A stretch of 16,819 bases of DNA from Candidatus Apopatosoma intestinale (GTDB lineage: Bacteria; Bacillota; Clostridia; Oscillospirales; CAG-272). The position numbers and the translations under genes are program-made. Below, piece by piece: positions 1-6,617 of the stretch; the first letter of the stretch is position 1, and the number at the start of each line of letters is the position of its first letter. The stretch covers positions 1-16,819 of the forward strand of contig DODZ01000030.1 of NCBI GenBank assembly GCA_003524145.1, given 5' to 3'. Under the pieces are notes generated by a model. The model saw only the letters and a program-made list of their open reading frames with translations. It searched no databases and was not told the origin of the DNA.

Positions 1-12
1 AATACACATGTA

Positions 13-206
13 ACACCTCATCCGTCGCGGTAAACCGCGCCACCTTCTCCCACTGGAGAAGGCTGGCAAAACGCCGAATTATTTTCAAAGTAAAAATGTA
101 CACTGCATTTGCAATACAAAGTGAAAAATGCCGTCTGCAATAACGGAGGATAATAAGCCTTCTCCAGTGGGAGAAGGTGGCAGCCGTAGGCTGACGGATG
201 AGGTGT
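13..206. repeat. Inverted pair of module-A repeats (MITE-like arrangement)
   Basis: Module A is present twice, head to head: 13-64 on the minus strand and 156-206 on the plus strand, separated by about 90 bp of AT-rich, apparently non-coding DNA. Each copy reads, in its own orientation, AGCCTTCTCC, loop AGTG, GGAGAAGGTGG, then a second small hairpin, then the constant end GACGGATGAGGTGT. The second hairpin is CAGCC-GTA-GGCTG at 156-206 but CGCGG-TTTA-CCGCG at 13-64, so pairing is kept while sequence changes. The pair has the geometry of terminal inverted repeats around a short spacer, but no transposase or clear target duplication is visible. Confidence 0.8.
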
Positions 207-227
207 AAATACTGCTTATCTCTTTAT

Positions 228-552
228 CCCGTCAGCGCAGGTACCAGACCCACGCCCGCGGCACATTATCCAGCGGGCGTGCAGACAATGCGTGCACGAA
301 TCTGCTCGGCTCTTTCGTGTGATATGTTCGCACGCGTGGTATAGCTGAAGCTGTGTGGAGCGTGAGACTATCGACTTTCGCCCTGCCCCTTTGCCGCACG
401 CACCTGCCACGCACTACTTCCTGCGACTAACTCGTGCACGCCGCACGAGGTTCGGAAGGAGGACGGCGCGAGTCCTCCTTGCTGACTTTTGGTACTTTTC
501 GTCATTGAAAAGTACGATAAGAGAAAAGTTACTTCATGTCTCTTTATAAAAA
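228..552 (-). repeat. Module C, copy 1: structured non-coding repeat, about 325 bp
   Basis: This is the reverse-orientation copy of the block also found at 12905-13218 and 13337-13649. Read on the minus strand it has, in order: a 9-bp hairpin at 492-515 (GTACTTTTC, loop AATGAC, GAAAAGTAC); a 9-bp hairpin at 456-480; a long-range 10-bp pairing of 432-441 with 290-299 (GCGTGCACGA with TCGTGCACGC) enclosing a smaller GCGTGG/CCACGC stem; and a 9-bp hairpin at 251-281 (CACGCCCGC with GCGGGCGTG). It ends in CGCTGACGG. Open frames here are not shared between copies, while the pairing is. It is probably a structured RNA or a DNA-level repeat; the function is unknown. Confidence 0.75.
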
Positions 553-655
553 GACTCCTCATCCGTCACGCTTCGCGCGACACCTTCTGCCCCTGTCTCG
601 GCGACGCCGACCGCGTTCGCTTGCGCGAATCGGTCAATTCCCCGCAGGAGAAGGC
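553..655 (-). repeat. Module A, copy 3, interrupted by module B
   Basis: On the minus strand this reads GCCTTCTCC, then a complete module B (591-643), then GCAGAAGGTG, a second hairpin GTCGCGC-GAA-GCGTGAC, and GACGGATGAGGAGTC. B sits exactly in the loop of A's first hairpin, as it does again at 13235-13336. The second hairpin differs in sequence from the other A copies yet still pairs. Confidence 0.75.
591..643 (-). repeat. Module B, copy 1 (nested in module A)
   Basis: A repeat of about 50 bp: a GGGGAATTGAC start, a hairpin, then GTCGGCGTCGCCGAGAC (containing the near-palindrome TCGGCG-T-CGCCGA) and a G-run. In this copy the hairpin stem is ACCG/CGGT plus TTCGC/GCGAA. The copy at 13248 has TTTGC/GCAAA at the same place, a compensatory change. 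Confidence 0.8.
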
Positions 656-664
656 TTTTTATCC

Positions 665-702
665 GCTTTTTCTTTTGCATATGCGGGCGCAAAAGAAAAA
701 GC
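665..702 (-). repeat. Module D hairpin, copy 1
   Basis: Perfect 14-bp inverted repeat GCTTTTTCTTTTGC / GCAAAAGAAAAAGC around a 10-base loop. The same stem with a different loop is at 12721-12758. Both are preceded, in their own orientation, by the conserved string GGCGTTTTCTTTTTGATA. Confidence 0.8.
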
Positions 703-733
703 TATCAAAAAGAAAACGCCGGAAGAAGATTTC

Positions 734-749
734 GCGCTCTGCGGAGCGC
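734..749 (-). repeat. Module E small hairpin, copy 1
   Basis: GCGCTC, loop CGCA, GAGCGC on the minus strand. The equivalent at 12674-12689 is GCACTC-CGCA-GAGTGC, so one base pair has swapped from G-C to A-T with pairing kept. Confidence 0.65.
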
Positions 750-767
750 GACAAGAGCTACGCGTGC

Positions 768-818
768 CCCCGTCTCGGCGACGCCGACACACATGCTTCG
801 CATATGTGTCAATCCCCC
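768..818 (-). repeat. Module B, copy 2
   Basis: Read on the minus strand it starts GGGGGATTGACACAT and contains the stem ACACATATGC / GCATGTGTGT with loop GAA, followed by GTCGGCGTCGCCGAGAC. It is bounded on both sides by runs of five G, so the two flanks match each other. Confidence 0.8.
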
Positions 819-826
819 GACTGCGC

Positions 827-881
827 AAGCCTTTCAAAAGGCTTGACCTAAACTTTAATTGAAAAAGGCGGGCGAAAACTT
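827..881 (-). repeat. Outer end of the left composite repeat unit
   Basis: Minus-strand AAGTTTTCGCCCGCCTTTTT (the 861-881 stretch) is identical to the start of the right-hand unit at 12569. It is followed by an 8-bp hairpin AAGCCTTT-TG-AAAGGCTT (827-844). The right unit has a different 9-bp hairpin at the corresponding place. This marks one end of the composite unit, next to the araC terminator. Confidence 0.65.
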
Positions 882-904
882 TGATGGTGGTGAAATCCAA
901 TTCG

Positions 905-944
905 GCAAAAACAAAAGCGTTGCCTTTACAAAAGGCAACGCTTT
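905..944 (-). terminator. Intrinsic terminator of the GH27-araC operon
   Basis: On the minus strand, a 14-bp perfect stem AAAGCGTTGCCTTT, loop TGT, AAAGGCAACGCTTT, is followed by TGTTTTTGCC. It starts 4 bases beyond the araC stop codon and ends the operon. Confidence 0.9.
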
Positions 945-948
945 CCTT

Positions 949-1818
949 TTATTGCTTTTGTTCCTCTGCGTACTTCTTCGGGCTCAGTCCCGTTTCTTTT
1001 TTGAAAATATAACTGAAATGCGAAAGGTTATTGAAGCCTGTCAGGCGGCAGGTATCATCGACGGAAAATCCGTTGCAGAGATATTCCTTTGCTTTCATTA
1101 TGCGGCACTGGCGCACATATTTCATCGGAGTGCAACCGACAATATCCGAAAAAAGCTTGCAGAAATGATTTTTCGAAACAAACATTTTCGCGCTGATGCT
1201 CTCAAGCGTCAAATCCTCCCCGAGATTTTCATGGATATACCGCATAGCCATATATGCGCGGCGATAATCCGCATGGCGGCGCGGCATATCTATCGGATAA
1301 TGCGCGAAAAATATTTTGTTCAGGTATATCAAAAGCTCGCATATAGCGCATCTTCTGAGTAAATCCGAACCGTAATCCGTCAGGCTGCCGCTGTATTCTA
1401 TTGTCTTATCCATATATTCGCGCACGCGCTTTGCTTCGGAAACGGAAAGCGGCAGATATGCTGTCTCCGGTGTGGTGCGCGAAAAGAAGCAACGGAGCAG
1501 ATCCGTCTGCTCTGTACATAGCTTTTCGATATATTCCGGAGTAAAATACATTACATATCTTTCGTACGGAAGGTCGGCGGGGCAACGCACGCGATGCAAA
1601 TCCATATCATTGAAAATGAGCAGACTGCCCGCTTTCGGCTCGATAGTCAGATTATCTATCTGACATTCCGCGCCGGGTGTGAGGATGAATGTTATCTCAA
1701 AAACCTTGTGGATATGGAAATTTCCCGTTTTGCCGTTTTCGCTTCTTGCGTGCCAGATCCTGAAATTATCTTCAAAATCTTCGCTGTATTGCCTTAAAAT
1801 TTCATCTTTTTCCGCCAA
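949..1818 (-). CDS. AraC-family transcriptional regulator with N-terminal cupin-like sensor
   Basis: A protein of about 289 residues with the AraC/XylS two-part layout. The N-terminal half has the cupin-type ligand pocket (HIHKVFEITFIL... and SLLIFNDMDLHRV, roughly residues 35-75). The C-terminal 100 residues hold two helix-turn-helix motifs (LTLESISAKMFVSKNHFCKLF and the GFNNLSHFSYIFKKETGLSPKKY signature). I place the start at the TTG at 1818: it sits 8 bases after GGAGGAGG, whereas the upstream ATG at 1836 has no ribosome site and would put that GGAGGAGG inside the gene. It is the last gene of the operon led by the GH27 enzyme, so it is probably a sugar-responsive regulator of that operon (inference). 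The start codon is less certain than the family. Confidence 0.92.
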   Translation of the reverse strand: MAEKDEILRQYSEDFEDNFRIWHARSENGKTGNFHIHKVFEITFILTPGAECQIDNLTIEPKAGSLLIFNDMDLHRVRCPADLPYERYVMYFTPEYIEKLCTEQTDLLRCFFSRTTPETAYLPLSVSEAKRVREYMDKTIEYSGSLTDYGSDLLRRCAICELLIYLNKIFFAHYPIDMPRRHADYRRAYMAMRYIHENLGEDLTLESISAKMFVSKNHFCKLFSDIVGCTPMKYVRQCRIMKAKEYLCNGFSVDDTCRLTGFNNLSHFSYIFKKETGLSPKKYAEEQKQ

Positions 1819-1844
1819 GGCACATTCCTCCTCCATACATATTT

Positions 1845-2036
1845 TTAACCGAAAAGCGTACAGCCTATGCTTTTGAAATGGGCTATTTTTTTATCTATTT
1901 CGGCTTCGTCTATTTTAAATTCCGCGGCGAGACATTTTTTGCAGAGAAATTCCTCCGCGTCGCGGTAAACAAGTCTGCGGTATATTGCCATCTCATCGCA
2001 TGAGAGATGCGCACCGCATTTTTTACATTCCGCCAT
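1845..2036 (-). CDS. Small zinc-ribbon-like protein (63 aa), function unknown
   Basis: This protein has two Cys-x2-Cys pairs (C4/C7 and C32/C35), the usual four-cysteine arrangement of a small zinc ribbon, followed by a charged helix and a C-terminus ending GCTLFG. Its ATG overlaps the stop codon of the GH27 gene by one base (TAATG) and no good Shine-Dalgarno is visible, so translation is probably coupled to the upstream gene. An in-frame start further upstream would lie inside the GH27 gene and is not favoured. The araC gene follows 26 bases after the stop. I do not recognise a named family. A role linked to the sugar operon is suggested only by position. Confidence 0.75.
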   Translation of the reverse strand: MAECKKCGAHLSCDEMAIYRRLVYRDAEEFLCKKCLAAEFKIDEAEIDKKIAHFKSIGCTLFG

Positions 2037-3169
2037 TATTTTAATTTGACGAGCTTTGCGGTGAATACGCGGCAATCCTGTGCTGCAACCTGAACATTAA
2101 AGAATTCCTTCTGCACGCCGAGCTTTTCGCCTGTGAAGCTGTCCGTCACATCAAAGCCGTAGCCGCAAAGAGGGTCGAGACCTATTTCATAATAGGGAAG
2201 CATGATATCCTTATCCGATTCATACGGATTGAAGAAGCCTATTGCAAATTCGCCATCCGAAAGATGACGGAAGCAGATTATGTTTTCGGGAGCGCCTCTG
2301 TTATCGCGGATAAACATCGGCGGGCGAGCCTCCGCATCCTGATTTATACGGATAAGTTCTTTATTGAGGAGCAGGCTCTTTATTTCGGGCGACATATTGC
2401 GTATATCGCAGCCTATCATGAGAGGCGACATAAGCATGCACCAGAGCGCAAAATGATAGCGGTACTGCCCGAGTGTGCAGCCCTCGCCGGGGCTGATATT
2501 CCCCTTGCCGGAGAGCCCGCATACGAGCATATCTATATCATTGAAGCAGCCTGTTCCCGAATAGCCGAGATTTGGCAGCTGGCTTTCGGAGAGCTTGCGT
2601 ATGGAGGGAAAATTATCGAAAATATCGCCTGTGGAGCGGTACATATGCGCGCCCACGCTTCTTGCCCATGTCCATACCTGCGCATTGCCCCAGTTACACA
2701 TGGAGAAAAGAATCTCTCTGCCGCTTGCCTTGAGTGCGAGAGACATTCTGTTATAGGAAAGCTGGTTCTGCATCGAGGGATGATAGCAGTTATCGTATTT
2801 GAGCAGATCGACTCCGACCTCGGCAAAATATTTTGCATCTTCAAATTCATGACCGAAGCTGCCGGGATAGCCTGCGCAGGTCATGACGCCGCAGCAGGTA
2901 TACATGCCGAATTTAAGTCCCTTTGAGTGAACATAATCGGCAACATATTTCATTCCGTGCGGGAATTTCACATGGTCGGCTACGAGATTGCCGTTTTCAT
3001 CGCGCTTTTTTTCCGACCAGCAGTCATCTATGGTGAGATACTCATAGCCGGCATCAAGAAGCCCTGTATCAACCATGGCATCTGCCATCTGCATTATCAT
3101 TTCTTCATTGATATCTTTTGTGAAGGTGTTCCATGAGTTCCAACCCATAGGCGGTGTTTTTGCAAGCAT
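2036..3169 (-). CDS. GH27 glycoside hydrolase, probable alpha-galactosidase (377 aa)
   Basis: A retaining clan-D glycosidase. It opens with the family signature MGWNSWNTF (residues 8-16), then YLTIDDCW (44-51), the nucleophile box LLKYDNC with Asp126, and the N-D-x-D-M-L box (210-215), which holds the acid/base aspartate. The segment MSPLMIGCDIRNM is also typical. There is no signal peptide, so it should act in the cytoplasm on imported galactosides. The start at 3169 is chosen because GGAGG lies 9 bases upstream and the conserved domain begins at residue 5. The frame stays open to 3214, but that would place the start on top of the promoter. GH27 also contains alpha-N-acetylgalactosaminidases and beta-L-arabinopyranosidases, so the substrate is not fixed. 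It is first in an operon with the zinc-ribbon and araC genes. Confidence 0.93.
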   Translation of the reverse strand: MLAKTPPMGWNSWNTFTKDINEEMIMQMADAMVDTGLLDAGYEYLTIDDCWSEKKRDENGNLVADHVKFPHGMKYVADYVHSKGLKFGMYTCCGVMTCAGYPGSFGHEFEDAKYFAEVGVDLLKYDNCYHPSMQNQLSYNRMSLALKASGREILFSMCNWGNAQVWTWARSVGAHMYRSTGDIFDNFPSIRKLSESQLPNLGYSGTGCFNDIDMLVCGLSGKGNISPGEGCTLGQYRYHFALWCMLMSPLMIGCDIRNMSPEIKSLLLNKELIRINQDAEARPPMFIRDNRGAPENIICFRHLSDGEFAIGFFNPYESDKDIMLPYYEIGLDPLCGYGFDVTDSFTGEKLGVQKEFFNVQVAAQDCRVFTAKLVKLK

Positions 3170-3205
3170 TGATTTTATCCTCCGAAAGGTGATTTTGTTA
3201 TCTCT

Positions 3206-3234
3206 ATTATACATGTTTTTTCGCCGATTGTCAA
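3206..3234 (-). promoter_or_regulatory. Consensus sigma-A promoter for the GH27 operon
   Basis: Minus strand TTGACA (3229-3234), a 17-base spacer and TATAAT (3206-3211), both perfect consensus. The expected start of transcription is near 3199, about 30 bases before the GH27 start codon. Such a strong core promoter makes it likely that control is by repression or that expression is constitutive (inference). Confidence 0.88.
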
Positions 3235-3255
3235 CATAAAGCGGCTAAAAAGGGC

Positions 3256-3407
3256 AAAAAAATACCCGCCGATCCGTGTACGCCAGAATTAAGACCCTGC
3301 GTAAGCAAGGGCGGTACTCGTCCGAAGGCTTTGCGCTCCCAGCGTCCGTTATAATCGTGTCAAAAGCAGGAAAATAACGGGAGGTCTGCATCCCGACATC
3401 CGGTATT
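3256..3407 (-). ncRNA. Candidate structured small RNA, unidentified
   Basis: A stretch of about 150 bases without a convincing gene. Its ends pair (AATACC with GGTATT, 3402-3407 with 3261-3266) and the minus-strand 3' end runs into seven T (3256-3262). Internal pairings include GTTAT/ATAAC extended by CTCCC/GGGAG around 3343-3383, and a CCCTTGC/GCAGGG hairpin around 3294-3312. It lies just upstream of the GH27 promoter. A 6S-like or other regulatory RNA is possible but I cannot match a family. Strand is inferred only from the T-run; no clear promoter was found. Confidence 0.35.
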
Positions 3408-3468
3408 GAGTTCCAAGTGTAAGGTGTAGGTTTAATTTAAGCATATCACGCGATAAGCAGGCATTATG

Positions 3469-3512
3469 ACGCGCTTTTCCAAGGTGCGGAAAAGGCGTGT
3501 TTTTTGTTTTTT
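3469..3512 (+). terminator. Strong plus-strand intrinsic terminator without an assigned gene
   Basis: ACGCGCTTTTCC, loop AAGGTGC, then GGAAAAGGCGTGT (one bulged G), followed by TTTTTTGTTTTTTC. No plus-strand gene lies upstream, so it either ends an unrecognised transcript or belongs to the repeat that follows: the T-rich part resembles the start of module F. Confidence 0.6.
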
Positions 3513-3547
3513 CGTTGCTGTACTCGGGCTTTATCTTGTAGGGGGCG
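3508..3547 (+). repeat. Module F, copy 1
   Basis: A T-rich lead followed by TACTCGGGCTTTATCTTGTAGGGG. Close relatives are at 12773-12820 (TACTTGGACTTTATCTTGTAGGGG) and 13661-13701 (ending TTTTATCTTGTAGGGG). In all three places a module B follows directly or within about 30 bases. Confidence 0.65.
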
Positions 3548-3553
3548 GTGTTA

Positions 3554-3604
3554 CCCTGTCTCGGCGACGCCGACACACACGCTTCGCGTATGTGTCAATT
3601 CCCC
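3554..3604 (-). repeat. Module B, copy 3
   Basis: Minus-strand GGGGAATTGACACATACGC, loop GAA, GCGTGTGTGT, then GTCGGCGTCGCCGAGACAGGG. It is inserted between module F and the short string TCGACGACCCG, which also occurs next to module F copy 3 (13710-13721). This is the only B copy between the two large repeat fields. The rest of 3605-3665 shows nothing recognisable. Confidence 0.8.
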
Positions 3605-3665
3605 TCGACGACCCGTTACAAAACTATTAAGTTACACTCCCTATTATATGTCCCTATGTGTGCGA

Positions 3666-3962
3666 TTATTCGCCGTCGGAATCGTCGTCGTAGTCAATCT
3701 CCGAGAAGAGTTCATCCTCGAAAACATCCGCGATGCGGTCAAATTCGTCATCATCATCGACAGTGACGAGAATTTCATCTCCGTTTTCATCCTCTTCTAT
3801 TTTCAGTATTACATATTCTCCTTCCTCGTTGTCCTCAAGCGGGAGAAGCGCATAATATGTCACGCCGTCCAGCTCTCTGATGCCGAGAACCGAGAAATTT
3901 ATTTCTTTTCCGTCCTCATCGGTGAGGGTTATGGTTTCGTCTCCGTAGAATTCATCTGCCAT
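3666..3962 (-). CDS. DUF1292 (YrzB-like) acidic protein, 98 aa
   Basis: A short, very acidic protein: an N-terminal beta-rich segment (ITLTDEDGKEINFSVLGI), then YYALLPLEDNEEGEYVILKIEEDENGDE-type text, and an Asp/Glu tail. This matches the DUF1292 family, widespread in Firmicutes and often encoded near rnhA/yqgF-type genes; its biochemical role is unknown. The start at 3962 has AAAGGA 8 bases upstream. The frame extends to 3998 but has no ribosome site there. It has its own promoter at 4035-4063. Module B copy 3 lies 60 bases beyond its stop and no terminator of its own is evident. Confidence 0.85.
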   Translation of the reverse strand: MADEFYGDETITLTDEDGKEINFSVLGIRELDGVTYYALLPLEDNEEGEYVILKIEEDENGDEILVTVDDDDEFDRIADVFEDELFSEIDYDDDSDGE

Positions 3963-4034
3963 GGTAAAAATCCTTTCCGGCTTGTTTTTTGGCGGCACGC
4001 ACGCCGAGGCGCGCCGATTCTTTTCTGCAATTAT

Positions 4035-4063
4035 ATTTTACAGCAAATCCGCAAAAAAGTCAA
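4035..4063 (-). promoter_or_regulatory. Sigma-A promoter for the DUF1292 gene
   Basis: Minus strand TTGACT (4058-4063), 17-base spacer, TAAAAT (4035-4040). It lies between pgsA and the DUF1292 gene and predicts a leader of about 65 bases. Confidence 0.8.
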
Positions 4064-4073
4064 TATGCAAAGC

Positions 4074-4667
4074 TTATTTTGCGGGATTTATGTATTTCCA
4101 GTAGCTTTTCATATAGACAGCGCCGGAAATAACGGTCATTATGCTCATAGTTGCCATCAGCGCATATTGGAGAATGAGCAGGACTATTGCGCCGGCGGAG
4201 CCTTCCGCAAGCATGAAGAGCGGCATGGCAAGCGAAAGAATGATAAAGAACATCTGCGAAACGGTTTTCACCTTGCCGTAGATATTTGCGGGAACGACAA
4301 CGCCGCATCCCGCCGTTACAAGACGCATGCTTGTGACGGCAAGCTCACGGAAAATGACGATTACCGTCGATATAAGCAGAAGCTTGCCGAAAATGTCGTT
4401 ATCTGCAAGGAAACAGAGCGAGATAAGCGCCGAGAGCACGAGAATCTTATCTGCGAGCGGGTCGAGGAATTTGCCGAAATCCGTTATCAGCCCGTATTTT
4501 CTCGCTATTTTGCCGTCGGCAAAGTCCGTTACCGAAGCAATGACGAATACAAGAAGCGCCGCGAGCCTGTTCCATGCGAAAGCCGAAGAAGGCTCTATCA
4601 GCATGAAAGCGATAAAAAAAGGTACGAGAAATATTCTTATTACGGTTAATCTGTTCGGTAGATTCAT
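4074..4667 (-). CDS. pgsA: CDP-diacylglycerol--glycerol-3-phosphate 3-phosphatidyltransferase
   Basis: A membrane enzyme that condenses CDP-diacylglycerol with glycerol-3-phosphate, the committed step to phosphatidylglycerol and cardiolipin. The full CDP-alcohol phosphotransferase signature D-x2-D-G-x2-A-R-x8-G-x3-D-x3-D is intact (D48, D51, G52, A55, R56, G65, D69, D73). Length (197 aa) and the hydrophobic segments are normal for PgsA, and the N-terminus MNLPNRLTVIRIFLVPFF is typical. GGAGG lies 6 bases before the ATG. rimO-pgsA order is common in Clostridia; here a GNAT gene is inserted between them. It has its own promoter at 4710-4738. Confidence 0.93.
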   Translation of the reverse strand: MNLPNRLTVIRIFLVPFFIAFMLIEPSSAFAWNRLAALLVFVIASVTDFADGKIARKYGLITDFGKFLDPLADKILVLSALISLCFLADNDIFGKLLLISTVIVIFRELAVTSMRLVTAGCGVVVPANIYGKVKTVSQMFFIILSLAMPLFMLAEGSAGAIVLLILQYALMATMSIMTVISGAVYMKSYWKYINPAK

Positions 4668-4709
4668 TTTTTCCTCCGCGGTTTTGCCGCTGTTTTTGTT
4701 TATGCTGAT

Positions 4710-4738
4710 ATTTTATCATCTGCGCGGCAATATTTCAA
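4710..4738 (-). promoter_or_regulatory. Sigma-A promoter for pgsA
   Basis: Minus strand TTGAAA (4733-4738), 17-base spacer, TAAAAT (4710-4715), in the 98-bp gap between the GNAT gene and pgsA. Confidence 0.78.
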
Positions 4739-4765
4739 GTGATTTATGTGAAATTTTGCCCCTTT

Positions 4766-5245
4766 TTATTTTACGAGGATTTCCATCTGCGTTTCTTTGA
4801 CAAACATCCCCATTTTCTCGTAAAATGCGCGGGCGCTGTCGTTGCCCTCCCAGACATTGAGCGTGAGGTCATAGCAGCCCTGCGCTTTCGCATAGGCGAG
4901 CGCATAATCGAAGAGCTTTGTTCCGATATGCTCGCCGCGACAGCTCTCGTCTATGCAGAGGTCGTCGATAAAGAGCGTTTTGAAATCGTGCATATTCGTC
5001 GAAAAGGGCTGACGCTTCATCTGGCAGAAAACATAACCGCGCACGGCGTCATTTTCGTCCGCCGCGACGAAGACGGGTGTTTTCTCGTTTGCGAGAATGC
5101 CGCAAAGCTCCTCCCCGGTATATTTTGTGCTTCCCGAGATGAAAATATCGGGTCTTATTTTCGCATGGAGCTCGAGAACCTCAGAGAGAAGCTCTGTAAG
5201 TCTCGGTATATCGCGCATTTCCGCTTTTCTTACGGTAATCTCCAT
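4766..5245 (-). CDS. GNAT-family N-acetyltransferase, 159 aa
   Basis: An acetyl-CoA-dependent acyltransferase of the Gcn5 fold. It starts with the usual strand MEITVRKAEMRDIPRLTELL. Motif A is around residues 93-115 (LCIDESCRGEHIGTKLFDYA; the first glycine of R-x-x-G-x-G is replaced by His). Motif B is VWEGNDSARAFYEKMGM (131-147). The acceptor cannot be deduced; a small molecule or a protein N-terminus are both possible. The start overlaps no other gene: it lies 14 bases after the rimO stop, with AGAAGG immediately following that stop as ribosome site. It is third in the T-box-led operon cysS-rimO-GNAT. Confidence 0.88.
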   Translation of the reverse strand: MEITVRKAEMRDIPRLTELLSEVLELHAKIRPDIFISGSTKYTGEELCGILANEKTPVFVAADENDAVRGYVFCQMKRQPFSTNMHDFKTLFIDDLCIDESCRGEHIGTKLFDYALAYAKAQGCYDLTLNVWEGNDSARAFYEKMGMFVKETQMEILVK

Positions 5246-5259
5246 TTTTTTTGCCTTCT

Positions 5260-6609
5260 TTACTTAACCTCCGCCGAGCCGATAAGGTCATAATCGACGG
5301 TGTTTTCTATTTTAACATCGACAAATTCACCCGGGTGAATACGTCTCTTGCCGAGTTTATTTCTGAAATAAATTTTCGTATCGATATCGGGTGCGTCGCC
5401 GTATCCTCTGCCGTAATAAATCTCGGCTACGGGGTCGTATGCCTCGCAGAGCACCTTCAGCGTTTTGCCTATCATCTTTTTGTTCTTTTCGTCAACAACC
5501 TCAAGCTGGGTGCGCATGATGATATCATATCTGTCCTGCTTGGTCTGCTCGTCTGTCTGGTCGGGCATATCATAGGCGGGCGTATCCTCCTCGCGCGAAT
5601 ATGTAAAGGCGCCGAGGCGGTCGAATTTTGTATTCTTCACAAATTCGCAAAGCTCGATGAAATCCGCTTCCGTCTCGCCCGGGAATCCGACTATAACGGT
5701 CGTTCTGATGCAGGCATCGGGAATGGCTTTGCGCAGGCGGGCTATCGTATCTTCTATCATTTTGCGGTCGCCGTGCCTGTTCATGCGGGAAAGCACGCTG
5801 TCGCTGATATGCTGTATGGGCAGATCAATATACTTTACCACGCGTGGATTATCGCGTATCTCCGCTATCAGCTCATCCGTTATCTTGTCGGGGTAACAAT
5901 AGAGCAGGCGAATCCACGGGATAGCCGTCTCCTCCGTGATGCGGTGAACAAGCTCGGCAAGCTTGTATTCGCCGTAGAGGTCAAGCCCGTAGCGCGAGGT
6001 ATCCTGCGCGATGATATTCAGCTCCTTTACTCCGAGTGCTTCCATTTCCTTTGCCTCGGCGATGATATCCTCCATCGGGCGACTGCGGAAGCCTCCGCGT
6101 ATGAGCGGAATGGCACAGTAGGTACAGCGGTTGTCACAGCCCTCGGCTACCTTAAGATATGCAGTATATTCGGGCGTTGTTACTATTCTGTCGCCGCCGA
6201 GCGGAGACTTTTCCTTGTCGCCGAAAGCGGAGAATTTTTCTCCCGCGGCAACGGCATCGACAGCCTTGACTATATCGGCGATACTGCCGACTCCGAGCAC
6301 GGCATCCACCTCGGGCATCTCCTCGAAAATCTGCTTGCCGTAGCGCTGGGCAAGGCAACCCGTGACTACTATGCCGCGGAGCTTTCCGTGCTCCTTGAGC
6401 CATGCGATATCGAGAATGCTCTCTATGGATTCCTGCTTTGCGCTCTCGATGAAAGCGCAGGTATTGACTATCACTATATCGGCTTCCGTCTCCTCGGAGG
6501 TAATCTCATATCCCGCTTTGGCAAGGGAGGAGAGCATGACCTCCGTATCAAGCAGGTTTTTGGAGCATCCGAGCGAGGCGAAACCGACTTTTATATTCTT
6601 CTTTTCCAT
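5260..6609 (-). CDS. rimO: Ribosomal protein S12 (aspartate) methylthiotransferase
   Basis: A radical-SAM enzyme with two iron-sulfur clusters that methylthiolates an aspartate of ribosomal protein S12. The N-terminal methylthiotransferase domain has the three auxiliary-cluster cysteines C15 (LGCSKN), C51 (NTCAF) and C85 (GCLAQRYG). The radical-SAM cluster motif C-x3-C-x2-C is C158/C162/C165 (GCDNRCTYCAIP). A C-terminal TRAM domain covers about residues 380-449. The length of 449 aa and the GCSKN/EGCDNRC text favour RimO over the tRNA enzyme MiaB. The start lies 8 bases after the cysS stop, and the ribosome site (TGAGG) overlaps that stop, so translation is coupled. Confidence 0.95.
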   Translation of the reverse strand: MEKKNIKVGFASLGCSKNLLDTEVMLSSLAKAGYEITSEETEADIVIVNTCAFIESAKQESIESILDIAWLKEHGKLRGIVVTGCLAQRYGKQIFEEMPEVDAVLGVGSIADIVKAVDAVAAGEKFSAFGDKEKSPLGGDRIVTTPEYTAYLKVAEGCDNRCTYCAIPLIRGGFRSRPMEDIIAEAKEMEALGVKELNIIAQDTSRYGLDLYGEYKLAELVHRITEETAIPWIRLLYCYPDKITDELIAEIRDNPRVVKYIDLPIQHISDSVLSRMNRHGDRKMIEDTIARLRKAIPDACIRTTVIVGFPGETEADFIELCEFVKNTKFDRLGAFTYSREEDTPAYDMPDQTDEQTKQDRYDIIMRTQLEVVDEKNKKMIGKTLKVLCEAYDPVAEIYYGRGYGDAPDIDTKIYFRNKLGKRRIHPGEFVDVKIENTVDYDLIGSAEVK

Positions 6610-6617
6610 TTTGCGCC

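Noticed and set aside
355..862. Overlapping plus-strand open frames of 64-120 codons
   Set aside because: They lie entirely in repeat modules A-E; the frames are not preserved in the inverted copy at 12569-13218, and there is no ribosome site.
859..1362. Plus-strand open frame of 167 codons
   Set aside because: Antisense to the clear AraC gene; starts inside the repeat and terminator region without a ribosome site.
3241..3470. tRNA, SRP RNA, RNase P RNA or tmRNA
   Set aside because: No T-loop GTTCRA pattern, no SRP tetraloop motif, no GAGGAAAGTCC RNase P motif and no tmRNA ends were found by eye.
3504..4649. Plus-strand open frame of 381 codons
   Set aside because: It runs antisense across the DUF1292 and pgsA genes, both of which have strong family motifs, and its start is inside repeat modules.
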